Assembly (NCBI GenBank): GCA_038134525.1
Contig: JAYPVI010000010.1
Coordinates: 33,342-97,341 of the forward strand
Source of the DNA: GCA-002727735 sp038134525
GTDB taxonomy: Bacteria > Bacteroidota > Bacteroidia > Flavobacteriales_D > Parvicellaceae
Direction: 5' to 3'
Length of the DNA: 64,000 nt
Both the position numbers and the translations under genes were made by a program. Positions 9,040 to 18,057 of the stretch are shown here, in pieces; positions within the stretch are counted from its first letter, which is position 1; every line of letters begins with the position of its first letter. The notes under the pieces are model-generated. The model had not been told where the DNA came from and did no database searches. It was given only the letters and a program-made list of their open reading frames with translations.

Positions 9040-10734
9040 ATGAAACTTCACTTCTTAATGGTGTTTTTATCCTTTTGGCTGCATATAATCAACTATGCCC
9101 AAATCTCCATTTCAAACTCTTCTCCATATAACACGTCAAGTCACCTCATCAATAATGTTTTATTAGGAGGTGGTGTAGCTGCTAATAACATAACGTTTCA
9201 AGGAGACCCAATCCAAGTTGGTTTTTTTAACGCTATAAATTCAAATTTAGGTATAGATAGTGGGATTGTTCTTTCAACTGGAGATATTATTGATTTAGAT
9301 CCCAGCGGAATTGGTACAGGGAATGTTCCATTTAGCACCAATACTGATCCCGATTTACTAAACGTAGCCAATAGTGTTCCTCCCTTAATTAATCAATTTT
9401 TTAATGTGACAGGCATTTTTGATGTCGCTACCCTTGAATTTGACTTTATTCCCAATTCTGATACGTTATCGTTTAATTATGTTTTTGGATCCAATGAATA
9501 CCTCACCTGGATCAATTCTGAGTATAATGATGTATTTGGTTTTTTCATTTCCGGTCCTGGGATAACAGGCCCTTACTCCTCACCTCCGGGGTTCCCTAAT
9601 GGATCAATCAATATTGCCAATGTCCCCAATTCATCTCCTCCATTACCAATAACAATAAGTTCGGTTAACAATCTTATAAATAATCAATACTACATCGATA
9701 ATCAATTCACTTTTCCACAAACCATTTCATGTAATGGATTCACTACATCATTCACAGCCACTACAGTTGTTCAGTGCGGAGAAGTTTATCATATAAGGCT
9801 AGCATTAGCTGATGGTTCAGACGCTAGTTTAGATTCTTGGGTTTTTTTGGAGGCTGGTAGTTTCAGCTCCAATGGAAGCGTAAGCGTATCTAGTGGAATA
9901 GCAAATGGAGATACGTTGCTGTATGAAGGATGCAACGCTGCTTTCTTTACTTTTGATAGGCCTGATGCTAGTAATGACTTTACCATTTATTTTGACGTTG
10001 GTGGTACCGCAATTCCAGGAATAGATTACCCAGAAATAGATGACAGCTTAGTTATACCAGCAGGTCAATTTTCTGATACAGTGTTTATCTACCCTAATTT
10101 AGATACCACTACAGAGTCACCCGAAACCGTTGTTTTAAATGTTATTTATGAAAGATGTTCAGGAAATTTCGATACTACAACTGCTAATATTTACATTAGT
10201 GATTACCCTCCGTTATTTTTATCTCTTCCTGATAGTTTAAATATTTGTAATCAACTCTTTGAATCCGCAATCATACAAAGCCAATGGGGGGGCGGAATTG
10301 ATCCTAAAACATTGATTTGGTCTAATGGATCTAATCAAGATGTCATCATAGTAAGTCCAGATTCTACGCAATATTACACCTTTAGTATTTTGGATGGCTG
10401 CAATCAGGGGATCACTGATAGCACATTAGTTTGGAATCAATGCCCTGTGGAAAACATAAATGTATTCACCCCTAATAACGATGGTATAAATGATTACTTT
10501 GTTCCTATTAATCTTGATGACTACCCCAATCCTTCAGTGTTAATTTATAATCGTTGGGGAAATCTAGTTTACGCGAATGAAGATTACAAAAATGATTGGA
10601 CTGGAACTCATTTTAAGAGTGGTGATGATTTGAAAGATGGAATTTATTATTACGTTATAAACCCAGAATCAAGAAAATACAACTATGATTCATCATTCAT
10701 TACCGGATATGTACACTTAATTAGGGTTGAATAA
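9040..10734 (+). CDS. secreted choice-of-anchor L protein with T9SS type B C-terminal domain
   Basis: A 564-residue secreted protein. The signal peptide ends around INYAQ (residue 21). Residues about 24-270 form a choice-of-anchor-L domain (VLLGGGVAANNITFQGD, the GIVLSTGDI segment, and FNYVFGSNEYLTWINSEYNDVFGFFISG). A Calx-beta-like stretch follows (about 285-390). The C-terminus (about 475-564) is a gliding-motility-associated type B sorting domain: VFTPNNDGINDYF, then YNRWGNLVY and WTG. Export through the type IX system to the cell surface is therefore expected, with an adhesive role likely. Its end overlaps the convergent gpmI stop by 14 bases. Confidence 0.92.
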   Translation: MKLHFLMVFLSFWLHIINYAQISISNSSPYNTSSHLINNVLLGGGVAANNITFQGDPIQVGFFNAINSNLGIDSGIVLSTGDIIDLDPSGIGTGNVPFSTNTDPDLLNVANSVPPLINQFFNVTGIFDVATLEFDFIPNSDTLSFNYVFGSNEYLTWINSEYNDVFGFFISGPGITGPYSSPPGFPNGSINIANVPNSSPPLPITISSVNNLINNQYYIDNQFTFPQTISCNGFTTSFTATTVVQCGEVYHIRLALADGSDASLDSWVFLEAGSFSSNGSVSVSSGIANGDTLLYEGCNAAFFTFDRPDASNDFTIYFDVGGTAIPGIDYPEIDDSLVIPAGQFSDTVFIYPNLDTTTESPETVVLNVIYERCSGNFDTTTANIYISDYPPLFLSLPDSLNICNQLFESAIIQSQWGGGIDPKTLIWSNGSNQDVIIVSPDSTQYYTFSILDGCNQGITDSTLVWNQCPVENINVFTPNNDGINDYFVPINLDDYPNPSVLIYNRWGNLVYANEDYKNDWTGTHFKSGDDLKDGIYYYVINPESRKYNYDSSFITGYVHLIRVE

Positions 10735-12226
10735 TGGATTCGCCTGTCATTTCTCTAGGCTTTTCTATTCCCATTAAATCTAATATAGTTGGAGCAATAT
10801 CTGCTAATTTTCCATTCTTGATTTTTAAGTCCGTGCCAACCATTACAACTGGTACAAGGTTTAATGTATGGGCCGTATGTGCTGAACCATCTTCATTAAA
10901 CATTTTATCAGCATTACCGTGATCGGCAATAACCAATACAACATAATTCTGATCTATTAAAAAGGTGGTCAGTTTTTTTAGACATTGATCCACAGTTTCA
11001 CATGCTTTAATAATTGCTTCTGGAATGCCAGTATGACCTACCATATCTGGATTTGCAAAGTTTAAGCATATGAAATCGGGATTATTTTCTTTCGTGAATG
11101 AAATGCAACTAGAAGTCACTTCAAAAGCACTCATTTCAGGCTTTAAATCATAGGTTGCTACCTTTGGTGAATTAACAACAATCCTGTATTCACCATCAAA
11201 CTCGATTTCTCTTCCTCCACTTAAAAAATAAGTTACATGAGGATATTTTTCTGTTTCTGCAATTCGAAGTTGAGTTTTGCCACTAGAGCTAATCACTTCG
11301 CCTAATGTGTTGGAGATATTTTCTTTATCATAAATCACGTCAATACCAACAAATGATTTATCATAATTAGTCATGGTTAGATACTTTAAATCAAGCCTAT
11401 TCATTTCAAAATCATTGAAATCTTTTTGAGTTAAAACGGTTGTTATTTGTCTACATCTGTCCGTTCGGAAATTAAAACATAATACAACATCGTTATCTTT
11501 AATTCTTCCTTCTTGAGTGAACGAAATTGGTGGAATGAATTCATCCGTAATTCCTTGATTATATTGTTCATTAAAAGCAGTTAAGCAATCATTATAATTT
11601 TCTCCTTTTCCATATACCAACAAATCATACGCTTTTTTAATTCTTTCCCATCTTTGATCACGGTCCATAGCATAATATCGACCAATTAATGAGGTCAAAT
11701 TAATATTCGTGTCTTTTATGTACTCTACAAGTTGTTCAAAATAATGTATACCAGAATGAGGATCGCAATCCCTCCCATCACTAAACCCATGAATATGAAC
11801 AGGTGTATGAGGCCATTGTTTAAGCACATCACAAAGGGCTAATAAGTGCTTTAAGGATGAATGAACCCCGCCAGACGAAATCAATCCTATTAAGTGAATA
11901 GCTCTTCCATTCTGATGAGCAAATTGAACAGCTTCTTTAATAACTACATTGTTATGAAACGTCTTATCTTCTATAGCTCGATCTATTTTAAGTAAATCTT
12001 GATAAACAATTCTGCCGGCTCCAATATTAAGATGACCAACTTCTGAATTCCCCATCTGTCCTTTTGGCAATCCTACCTGCTCTCCAAAAGTTTTTAATGT
12101 AGCACTTGTGTTGTGGGTAAAAATATGATCAAAAAAAGGGGTCTTTGCCCTAAAGACGCCATCTGAGTTATCTTGCTCCCCAATTCCCCAACCATCTAAT
12201 ATGATCAATGCAGTCTTATTTTTCAT
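10721..12226 (-). CDS. gpmI: 2,3-bisphosphoglycerate-independent phosphoglycerate mutase
   Basis: A 501-residue cytosolic glycolytic/gluconeogenic enzyme interconverting 3- and 2-phosphoglycerate using two Mn ions. The sequence shows the alkaline-phosphatase-type N-terminus LIILDGWGIGE, the catalytic serine region QMGNSEVGHLNIGAGR, the phosphatase/transferase motif HGFSDGRDCDP, IGRYYAMDRDQRWER, and the metal motifs ADHGNADKM and AHTAHT near the C-terminus. Length is typical (about 505-515). The start ATG lies 2 bases downstream of the histidine-kinase stop, so the kinase is first and gpmI second in one transcript. It is convergent with the type B cargo gene. Confidence 0.97.
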   Translation of the reverse strand: MKNKTALIILDGWGIGEQDNSDGVFRAKTPFFDHIFTHNTSATLKTFGEQVGLPKGQMGNSEVGHLNIGAGRIVYQDLLKIDRAIEDKTFHNNVVIKEAVQFAHQNGRAIHLIGLISSGGVHSSLKHLLALCDVLKQWPHTPVHIHGFSDGRDCDPHSGIHYFEQLVEYIKDTNINLTSLIGRYYAMDRDQRWERIKKAYDLLVYGKGENYNDCLTAFNEQYNQGITDEFIPPISFTQEGRIKDNDVVLCFNFRTDRCRQITTVLTQKDFNDFEMNRLDLKYLTMTNYDKSFVGIDVIYDKENISNTLGEVISSSGKTQLRIAETEKYPHVTYFLSGGREIEFDGEYRIVVNSPKVATYDLKPEMSAFEVTSSCISFTKENNPDFICLNFANPDMVGHTGIPEAIIKACETVDQCLKKLTTFLIDQNYVVLVIADHGNADKMFNEDGSAHTAHTLNLVPVVMVGTDLKIKNGKLADIAPTILDLMGIEKPREMTGESIIQP

Positions 12227-12228
12227 CT

Positions 12229-13134
12229 TTAATAATTAAATTTTATCTCAAAAATGGTTCCTCTCGGTGTATTATCTTTACATGAAATTTCTCCACCATG
12301 CAACTTAACTATTTCTCTCACTAAAAATAGTCCTAAGCCTGTTCCTTTTGTATTTCTTGTTTCCTCATCACCTATTCGGAAAAATCGCTCAAAAATCAAC
12401 TCTTTATATTCATTTTTAATACCTATCCCCTCATCCGCAACTTTAATTAAAATTCCATTTTGCAAACGATGACTAGAAATCATTATTGTAGTGTTTTTTT
12501 CTGCGTATTTTAAAGCATTGTCAATCAAATTTTGAAATAATGAAATAAGATAAAATTCATCACCATTAATAGTTAAGTCTTTTTCTATACCATTTATAAC
12601 GCTATGGGTTTCTCTTATTTGATTTAAAATACCATCAATTGTTTTTTTAATATATACAGGTTCTTTTTTGAATTGCCTTTTAAGATCATCTATCGAGCTA
12701 GCCAATAAAATTTTTTCTACTAAAGCATTTAGTCTATTTTGTTCTTCAATGATTTTCTCTAGGCTTTCCTTTCTTTGTAGTTCATCTAAGTTGCTTCTCT
12801 CTAACAAAGTCTGAGCAAATAGCTTGGAAGTCGCGATTGGAGTTTTTAATTCGTGAGTGACAGAAAGAGCAAAATTTTTCTCTTTTTTGAAAAGTGCTAA
12901 TTCCTTATAATATGATCTTATCACATAATAAGCACCTATCAAAATGATTAAAATGAAAACTGCTGCCTCACCAATAATCATCCTTATCGTACCATCAATC
13001 TCACTTTTGTCATTGTCAATTTGCTCTGACAAATCAATAATATGAAAGCCCCACCATAAAAATTGAAGTATCACATAAGAAATTAAAATATAAAAAATGA
13101 TTAATGTTCTATTACTTTTTATTTCTTTCTTCAT
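12229..13134 (-). CDS. orphan sensor histidine kinase
   Basis: A 301-residue two-transmembrane sensor kinase. The helices are at about 10-30 and 54-75, with a periplasmic segment of only about 25 residues between them. It has no PAS or HAMP domain. A HisKA domain follows with the phospho-acceptor H94 in SVTHELKTPIATSK. The HATPase domain has N-box LFQNLIDNALKYA, G1 VADEGIGIK, F-box and G2 GTGLGLFLVREIVKLHGG. No response regulator lies next to it; its only co-transcribed neighbour is gpmI, 2 bases downstream. The tiny sensor loop suggests membrane or internal sensing. The partner regulator cannot be named from this window. Confidence 0.93.
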   Translation of the reverse strand: MKKEIKSNRTLIIFYILISYVILQFLWWGFHIIDLSEQIDNDKSEIDGTIRMIIGEAAVFILIILIGAYYVIRSYYKELALFKKEKNFALSVTHELKTPIATSKLFAQTLLERSNLDELQRKESLEKIIEEQNRLNALVEKILLASSIDDLKRQFKKEPVYIKKTIDGILNQIRETHSVINGIEKDLTINGDEFYLISLFQNLIDNALKYAEKNTTIMISSHRLQNGILIKVADEGIGIKNEYKELIFERFFRIGDEETRNTKGTGLGLFLVREIVKLHGGEISCKDNTPRGTIFEIKFNY

Positions 13135-13166
13135 GACTTGATAAAGTTAGCAGTAATTTTACTAGA

Positions 13167-13195
13167 CAAAAAAAGCCCTAATAATAAGGGCTTTT
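13167..13195 (-). terminator. intrinsic terminator of tRNA-Phe
   Basis: On the minus strand AAAAGCCCT, a 7-base loop and AGGGCTTTT form a perfect 9-bp stem (plus-strand arms 13171-13179 and 13187-13195) that runs into an uninterrupted T tract. It begins 5 bases after the tRNA-Phe 3' end, so it ends that transcript before the histidine-kinase gene. Confidence 0.85.
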
Positions 13196-13199
13196 AAAG

Positions 13200-13272
<73 letters not shown>

Positions 13273-13369
13273 AGCTTAAGGTGCGCCAAAAATATAAAAA
13301 TTTTAAATGTATCGTTCTTTTTTATACTGATTAGTGTGATAATGAGAATAAGGAAAATCAAATTACTTG

Positions 13370-13399
13370 TTTGTTATCTGAGAAAAGCCATTATTTTTA
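13370..13399 (+). promoter_or_regulatory. putative pheT promoter
   Basis: TTTG at 13370-13373 and TATTTTTA at 13392-13399 are separated by 18 bases, close to the Bacteroidota sigma-A pattern TTTG-N19/20-TAnnTTTG, although the final G is missing. Transcription would begin roughly 15 bases before the pheT ATG. It is a pattern match only. Confidence 0.35.
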
Positions 13400-13420
13400 C
13401 GCTCTCTAAAAGGTTTTTTA

Positions 13421-15868
13421 ATGAAAATTTCTCATAACTGGATCAAAGAAATTTTAGATTTCAATTTAACTGCTAAAGAAACAAGTGAAATTCTCACTGA
13501 GATTGGTCTTGAAGTAGAAAAAATAGAACAATTTGAAAGTATTCAAGGAAGTTTAAATGGTATAGTTGTTGGAGAAGTAAAAAAATGTGAAAAACACCCA
13601 AACGCAGATAAATTAAAAATTACACACGTTGATATTGGACAGAACGAACCAAGTCAAATCATTTGTGGAGCTCCTAATATAGAGGTAAACCAAAAAGTTT
13701 TAGTTGCACTCCCAGGTACAACAATTTATCCTACAAATCATGATCCATTAAAAATTAAAAAAACAAAAATAAGGGGTGTTGAATCCCATGGAATGATTTG
13801 TGCAGAAGATGAAATTGGATTAGGTCAAAGACATGACGGCATTTTGGTATTATCTGATGAATTTAAAGCTGGTGATCAAGCCAAAATCGTTTTTGATGTA
13901 GAAGTGGATACTGTTTTTGAAATTGGTCTTACTCCTAATAGGGCAGATGCCATGTCCCATTATGGAGTTGCTAGAGATCTTATGGTTGCTTTAAAACACC
14001 AATCTAAAATGGAAGCAAACCAAAAATTAAAACCTCTTTCGACTAAAATTCAATTTAATACCGATCAAGAGTCCTCATTTAACATTTCTGTTCTTGAGCC
14101 TAAAAAATGCACAAGATATACTGGAATAATTATAAACAACATTAAAGTTAAGTCTAGTCCAAATTGGCTTAAAAATAAGTTATCTTCAATCGGTGTGAAA
14201 AGCATTAACAATGTAGTTGATATTACAAATTACATTCTTCATGAGCTTGGCCAACCTCTACACGCGTTTGATTTAGATCAAATATCAAATAACAACATTA
14301 AAGTTCGTTGTCCAAAAGCCCATACGTCATTTATTACTTTAGATGGAACTGAGCGAATATTAAATGAGCATGATTTAATGATATGCGACAATGAAAAAGA
14401 AATGTGTATTGCTGGAGTGTTTGGTGGATTAAACTCTGGAGTAAGTGAGAAAACCATAAATATATTTTTAGAAAGTGCCTTATTTGATGCCGTTAACATT
14501 AGGAAAACTGCCAAAAGACATGGACTAAATACTGATGCTTCATTTAGATATGAAAGAGGCGTAGATCCTGATATGGTATTACCTGCACTTAAAAAGGCAG
14601 CTGAGCTAATTTTAGAATTAGCTGGAGGAAGTATTGGCTCATCCATTTTTGATATTAATAATCAAACCAAAATGGAAAATTATCATTACTGCGAAGCTGA
14701 CTATAATGCAATAAGAAAGCTTTGTGGCATTTCTATTTCAGATGATAAAATTAACAACATACTTGATTTACTAGAAATATCAAATACCCCTTTAAAGAAA
14801 TCTATTCACAAATTAAAGATACCTGACTATAGAGTTGATGTAAATAGAGAGGCTGATGTAGCAGAGGAAGTTTTAAGAATTTATGGATATAATAATGTTT
14901 TAATTCCAACAAAAATTAATAGCTCACCTTCTTTTACCCCATTAATAAATAGTATTTCAACTCAAAAAAAGATAAGTAACTATCTTTCATCTAGAGGTTT
15001 TAATGAGTTGTTAAATAATTCGTTAACTGCCACACATCACAGCAAGAAGCTAACTAATACTGGACTTAATGAGGAAAGTTATGTGAAACTACTAAACCCG
15101 TTGAGTTCAGACACAGAAGTATTAAGACAGACTCTTATACTAAATATTTTAGATGTCATCAAATACAATCAAGATCATGGCGAAACTAATATTCAGCTTT
15201 TTGAATGGGGGAAAATTTATCAAAAAACTAAAGATGGACTAAGTGAAGAAAAACACTTGGTAATTGCATTAAAAGGTCTTCAAAATGAAGAACATTGGTA
15301 CAATGGAAAAAAAGAAACTTCATTTTATCAACTTAAAGGTTATGTTGAGAGTATTTTCTCTTTACTTGGATTAAAGCTAAAAACATCCATATTTGAAAAC
15401 AATGACATATTTATTGGTGGATTAAGCTATCAAAAGGGAGATGAAATCATGGCTAAATGCGGCATGATTAATCCTGATTTGTCATGTCAATTAGGAATTA
15501 AAGAGCCTTGTTATATCGCTGAATTTAATTGGGACAATATTTATAACGAGCACCAAAAGAATAAAGTGAAATATAGTCCAATAAATAAATTTCAAAAAGT
15601 ATACCGTGATTTATCTATTTTAATTAGTGAAGACACTGCTTTAATTGACATCATTAATGCTACAAAAAACGTAAAAACTAATTTATTACAAAACGTAACT
15701 CTTTTTGATATTTACAGAGATGAAAAGCAATTCGTTAACCAAAAAGCTTATGGACTGCGTTTTCAATTTCTCCACCCCAATAGAACCCTTACTGATAAAG
15801 AGGTTGATAAAGTAATGAATCAAATACAAAAATGTATTTTAAAAGAAACAAACGGGCAGGTTAGGTAA
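13421..15868 (+). CDS. pheT: phenylalanine-tRNA ligase beta subunit
   Basis: An 815-residue subunit of the alpha2-beta2 Phe-tRNA synthetase. Domains in order: N-terminal B1; EMAP-type tRNA-binding B2 (about 40-150, with the KCEKHPNADKLKITHVD motif); the B3/B4 editing region (about 215-400, including RYTGIIINNIKVKSSPNW and DITNYILHELGQPLHAFD); B5 (about 405-480); the B6/B7 catalytic-like core; and a C-terminal ferredoxin-fold anticodon-binding domain (about 720-815, KFQKVYRDLSILISED). Length is normal for Bacteroidota. pheS is not adjacent. The stop overlaps the acyltransferase start by one base (TAATG). The diverging neighbour is tRNA-Phe, its own substrate. Confidence 0.97.
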   Translation: MKISHNWIKEILDFNLTAKETSEILTEIGLEVEKIEQFESIQGSLNGIVVGEVKKCEKHPNADKLKITHVDIGQNEPSQIICGAPNIEVNQKVLVALPGTTIYPTNHDPLKIKKTKIRGVESHGMICAEDEIGLGQRHDGILVLSDEFKAGDQAKIVFDVEVDTVFEIGLTPNRADAMSHYGVARDLMVALKHQSKMEANQKLKPLSTKIQFNTDQESSFNISVLEPKKCTRYTGIIINNIKVKSSPNWLKNKLSSIGVKSINNVVDITNYILHELGQPLHAFDLDQISNNNIKVRCPKAHTSFITLDGTERILNEHDLMICDNEKEMCIAGVFGGLNSGVSEKTINIFLESALFDAVNIRKTAKRHGLNTDASFRYERGVDPDMVLPALKKAAELILELAGGSIGSSIFDINNQTKMENYHYCEADYNAIRKLCGISISDDKINNILDLLEISNTPLKKSIHKLKIPDYRVDVNREADVAEEVLRIYGYNNVLIPTKINSSPSFTPLINSISTQKKISNYLSSRGFNELLNNSLTATHHSKKLTNTGLNEESYVKLLNPLSSDTEVLRQTLILNILDVIKYNQDHGETNIQLFEWGKIYQKTKDGLSEEKHLVIALKGLQNEEHWYNGKKETSFYQLKGYVESIFSLLGLKLKTSIFENNDIFIGGLSYQKGDEIMAKCGMINPDLSCQLGIKEPCYIAEFNWDNIYNEHQKNKVKYSPINKFQKVYRDLSILISEDTALIDIINATKNVKTNLLQNVTLFDIYRDEKQFVNQKAYGLRFQFLHPNRTLTDKEVDKVMNQIQKCILKETNGQVR

Positions 15869-17187
15869 TGAAAGAATTTTGGATTGGTTATTGGTTTAAA
15901 CCTTGGCATCTGTTATATAAGATAGGTTATGCTATTGTTATAACAGGAATACGATCTTATTTTAAAAATCATCAATACGATGGTAAAAAATCAATTCCTA
16001 CTAACACCGGTATTCTATATGCAGTAAATCATCAAAATGCTTTTTTAGATGCAATAATTATTGCTGGTAAAACAAAGGAACCCACTTATTTTCTCACCCG
16101 AGCGGATATATTTAAAAAGCCTATAGTGGCTAAACTGCTATCCAAGATTTATATGCTCCCAATTTACAGGCAACGAGATGGAGTGGATACCATAAAAATG
16201 AATCAAAAAACATTTGACAATTGTTATGATATTTTAAAAAACAAAGGTAATATTATCATTTTCCCTGAAGGAAATCACAACTATAAAAAGGCATTAAGGC
16301 CTTTTAAAAAAGGTGCTTCACGAATTGCTTTAGGTGCAGCTGAGAAGTACGATTATAAAATTGATTTAAAAATTGTGCCATTAGGTATTGATTATGAAGA
16401 TCATTTTCGCATGAATGGAAACTTATACCTAAATGCCGCAGAACCAATTGCTGTGAGCGAATATGTAGAAGATTATAAGTCAAACCCATCTGAAACCATT
16501 AATAAATTATCCGAACGAGTTTATAACACACTTCGTGATTTAATCATAAACATAAAAGATGATGAAAATTACGATCAATTATACTATCTGCTTCATCGTG
16601 TTCCTTTAGCAGATAATATAAAATCAGTTCGTGATAAATTCAATAATAGAAGGGAAAGATTAAAAAAGTTGGAAAAATTAAAATCAGAAGATGAATCGTT
16701 ATATCATAATTATATGGATATATCCAAAAGATTAAAATATGAAATGGACAAGTACAGTATTAGGCCTTACCTATTACATAAAAATCCACCATCTTTTATA
16801 AAATTAATCTCCTTTTCACTTTTAATTATTTGTTTTTTCCCGGTTCACTTAGCTGGACTAACATTCAACTATTTACCTTATAAAATTCCAGTTTGGTTTG
16901 TAAATAAAAATGTAAGAGACAAGCATTTTCATGGTTCGTTAAAAATGGCTATGGGGCCTATTTTATTTTTCATTTACTGGGGAATAAATACGTTGATGTT
17001 CTCTTTGTTTTTGGATTGGAAATTTGGATTATTGTTTGCACTTATTTTACCCTTAACCGCTTTATTTAATTTTAGGTTTTGGATTTTAATAACCAAATTA
17101 AAAGGAATGTATGCTTACAAATTAAACCATGAAAAGTTATTAGATTTAAAGCAAGAATATTTAAAAATGTATGAAACTTTACTTTAA
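15868..17187 (+). CDS. membrane-bound glycerophosphate-type acyltransferase (PlsC/LPLAT family)
   Basis: A 439-residue acyltransferase likely involved in phospholipid or other acyl-lipid synthesis at the inner membrane. The LPLAT domain occupies about residues 40-250. Block I reads NHQNAFLD, i.e. H55 and D61 with five residues between rather than the usual four, which is seen in a GPAT-like branch common in this phylum. Block III is IIIFPEGNHN (about 132). Two or three C-terminal transmembrane helices follow (about 308-330 and 360-405). It is translationally coupled to pheT and convergent with the YwqK-type gene. The acyl acceptor cannot be decided from sequence. Confidence 0.85.
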   Translation: MKEFWIGYWFKPWHLLYKIGYAIVITGIRSYFKNHQYDGKKSIPTNTGILYAVNHQNAFLDAIIIAGKTKEPTYFLTRADIFKKPIVAKLLSKIYMLPIYRQRDGVDTIKMNQKTFDNCYDILKNKGNIIIFPEGNHNYKKALRPFKKGASRIALGAAEKYDYKIDLKIVPLGIDYEDHFRMNGNLYLNAAEPIAVSEYVEDYKSNPSETINKLSERVYNTLRDLIINIKDDENYDQLYYLLHRVPLADNIKSVRDKFNNRRERLKKLEKLKSEDESLYHNYMDISKRLKYEMDKYSIRPYLLHKNPPSFIKLISFSLLIICFFPVHLAGLTFNYLPYKIPVWFVNKNVRDKHFHGSLKMAMGPILFFIYWGINTLMFSLFLDWKFGLLFALILPLTALFNFRFWILITKLKGMYAYKLNHEKLLDLKQEYLKMYETLL

Positions 17188-18057
17188 TTACAATACACCG
17201 TTTCCTTCAAATTTCCCTTCTTTATAAACATCTATTCTTTCTAAAAGACCATTTTCATCGTAGATATAGTGTTTTCCTGTCCATAGCTTCCCTTCCTGGA
17301 ATTCTCCATCCATCAGTATATCTTTATTTTCATTATATGTTTTATGATACCCATCATTCAAAAACTTTCCTTTTGCAGACGGAAGTGGTCCAATGTTAAG
17401 TTCTCCCTGAGCCATAACAGATTCCTTTTTTTCAATAATAGCTCTAGCATTTTTAACTGCAGGATTTACTCTAGGCAAGGTTCCAGTGGTTGTAGATTCC
17501 CCCTTCTCATTAAATGTTATCTTTTCCTTAATATCTCCATTTGGCCAGTACCTAGTTGCTTTTCCCCTTCCAAGGCCATTTGCGGTTTCAAAAACTAATT
17601 CAGCCTTACCATTTGGATAGTAATAAATTACTTCTCCTTCTGTTTTTCCTTTTACGTTAAATGACTTTTGTTGTGCAATTTCCCCATTTTCATAATATCG
17701 TGTAAACTTGCCATTGTAAACTTTTGCATTCCAACTTCCCTTTTCCTCAATTTGACCATTTTCAAAATAGGTTATAAAATCTCCTTTAGGAATCCCATTA
17801 ATGTATTTAATTTCGCTTTTAATTTTACCAGAAGGATAATACTTTTTCCATACACCTATTCTTCTTCCGTAGTTAAATCTTCCTTCCTCTACTTTGGCTA
17901 TAGGGACATAATTTTTGTCTTCAATCATTTCTCCAGTAATTATCCAAAATCCGTGTTTTGACCCATTTACGATTTGATTAACCGAGTCTACTTGTTGCGC
18001 ACCTGTAGTAAACAACAAAAAATAAAGGAAAATTGAAACGAAAAAAAAGCGGATCAT
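17188..18057 (-). CDS. secreted YwqK/MORN_2 repeat protein (paralogue A)
   Basis: A 289-residue protein with a signal peptide (cleavage near TTGAQ, residue 21). It then carries roughly seven MORN_2-type repeats of the G.W..Y..NG....... form (for example VWKKYYPSGKIKSEIKYING and FITYFENGQIEEKG). A non-repeat segment around 195-225 precedes two final repeats. Databases often label this family YwqK antitoxin, but no toxin lies nearby and the repeats suggest a structural or surface function. It overlaps the threonine dehydrogenase-like gene by 4 bases. A clear full-length paralogue lies at 45301-46203, sharing the WIITGEM start and the LLMDGEF/ILMDGEF, GLLE and GNG C-terminal blocks. Confidence 0.85.
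   Translation of the reverse strand: MIRFFFVSIFLYFLLFTTGAQQVDSVNQIVNGSKHGFWIITGEMIEDKNYVPIAKVEEGRFNYGRRIGVWKKYYPSGKIKSEIKYINGIPKGDFITYFENGQIEEKGSWNAKVYNGKFTRYYENGEIAQQKSFNVKGKTEGEVIYYYPNGKAELVFETANGLGRGKATRYWPNGDIKEKITFNEKGESTTTGTLPRVNPAVKNARAIIEKKESVMAQGELNIGPLPSAKGKFLNDGYHKTYNENKDILMDGEFQEGKLWTGKHYIYDENGLLERIDVYKEGKFEGNGVL

Noticed and set aside
13341..13436. 31-codon ORF upstream of pheT as a Phe leader peptide (pheM-like attenuator)
   Set aside because: It contains only a few Phe codons, overlaps the pheT start in another frame, and no terminator/antiterminator hairpins follow it.
17188..18057. Toxin-antitoxin module (YwqK antitoxin label)
   Set aside because: No toxin-like gene is adjacent to any of the YwqK-type genes. 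They are secreted repeat proteins, so a toxin-antitoxin role is not supported.
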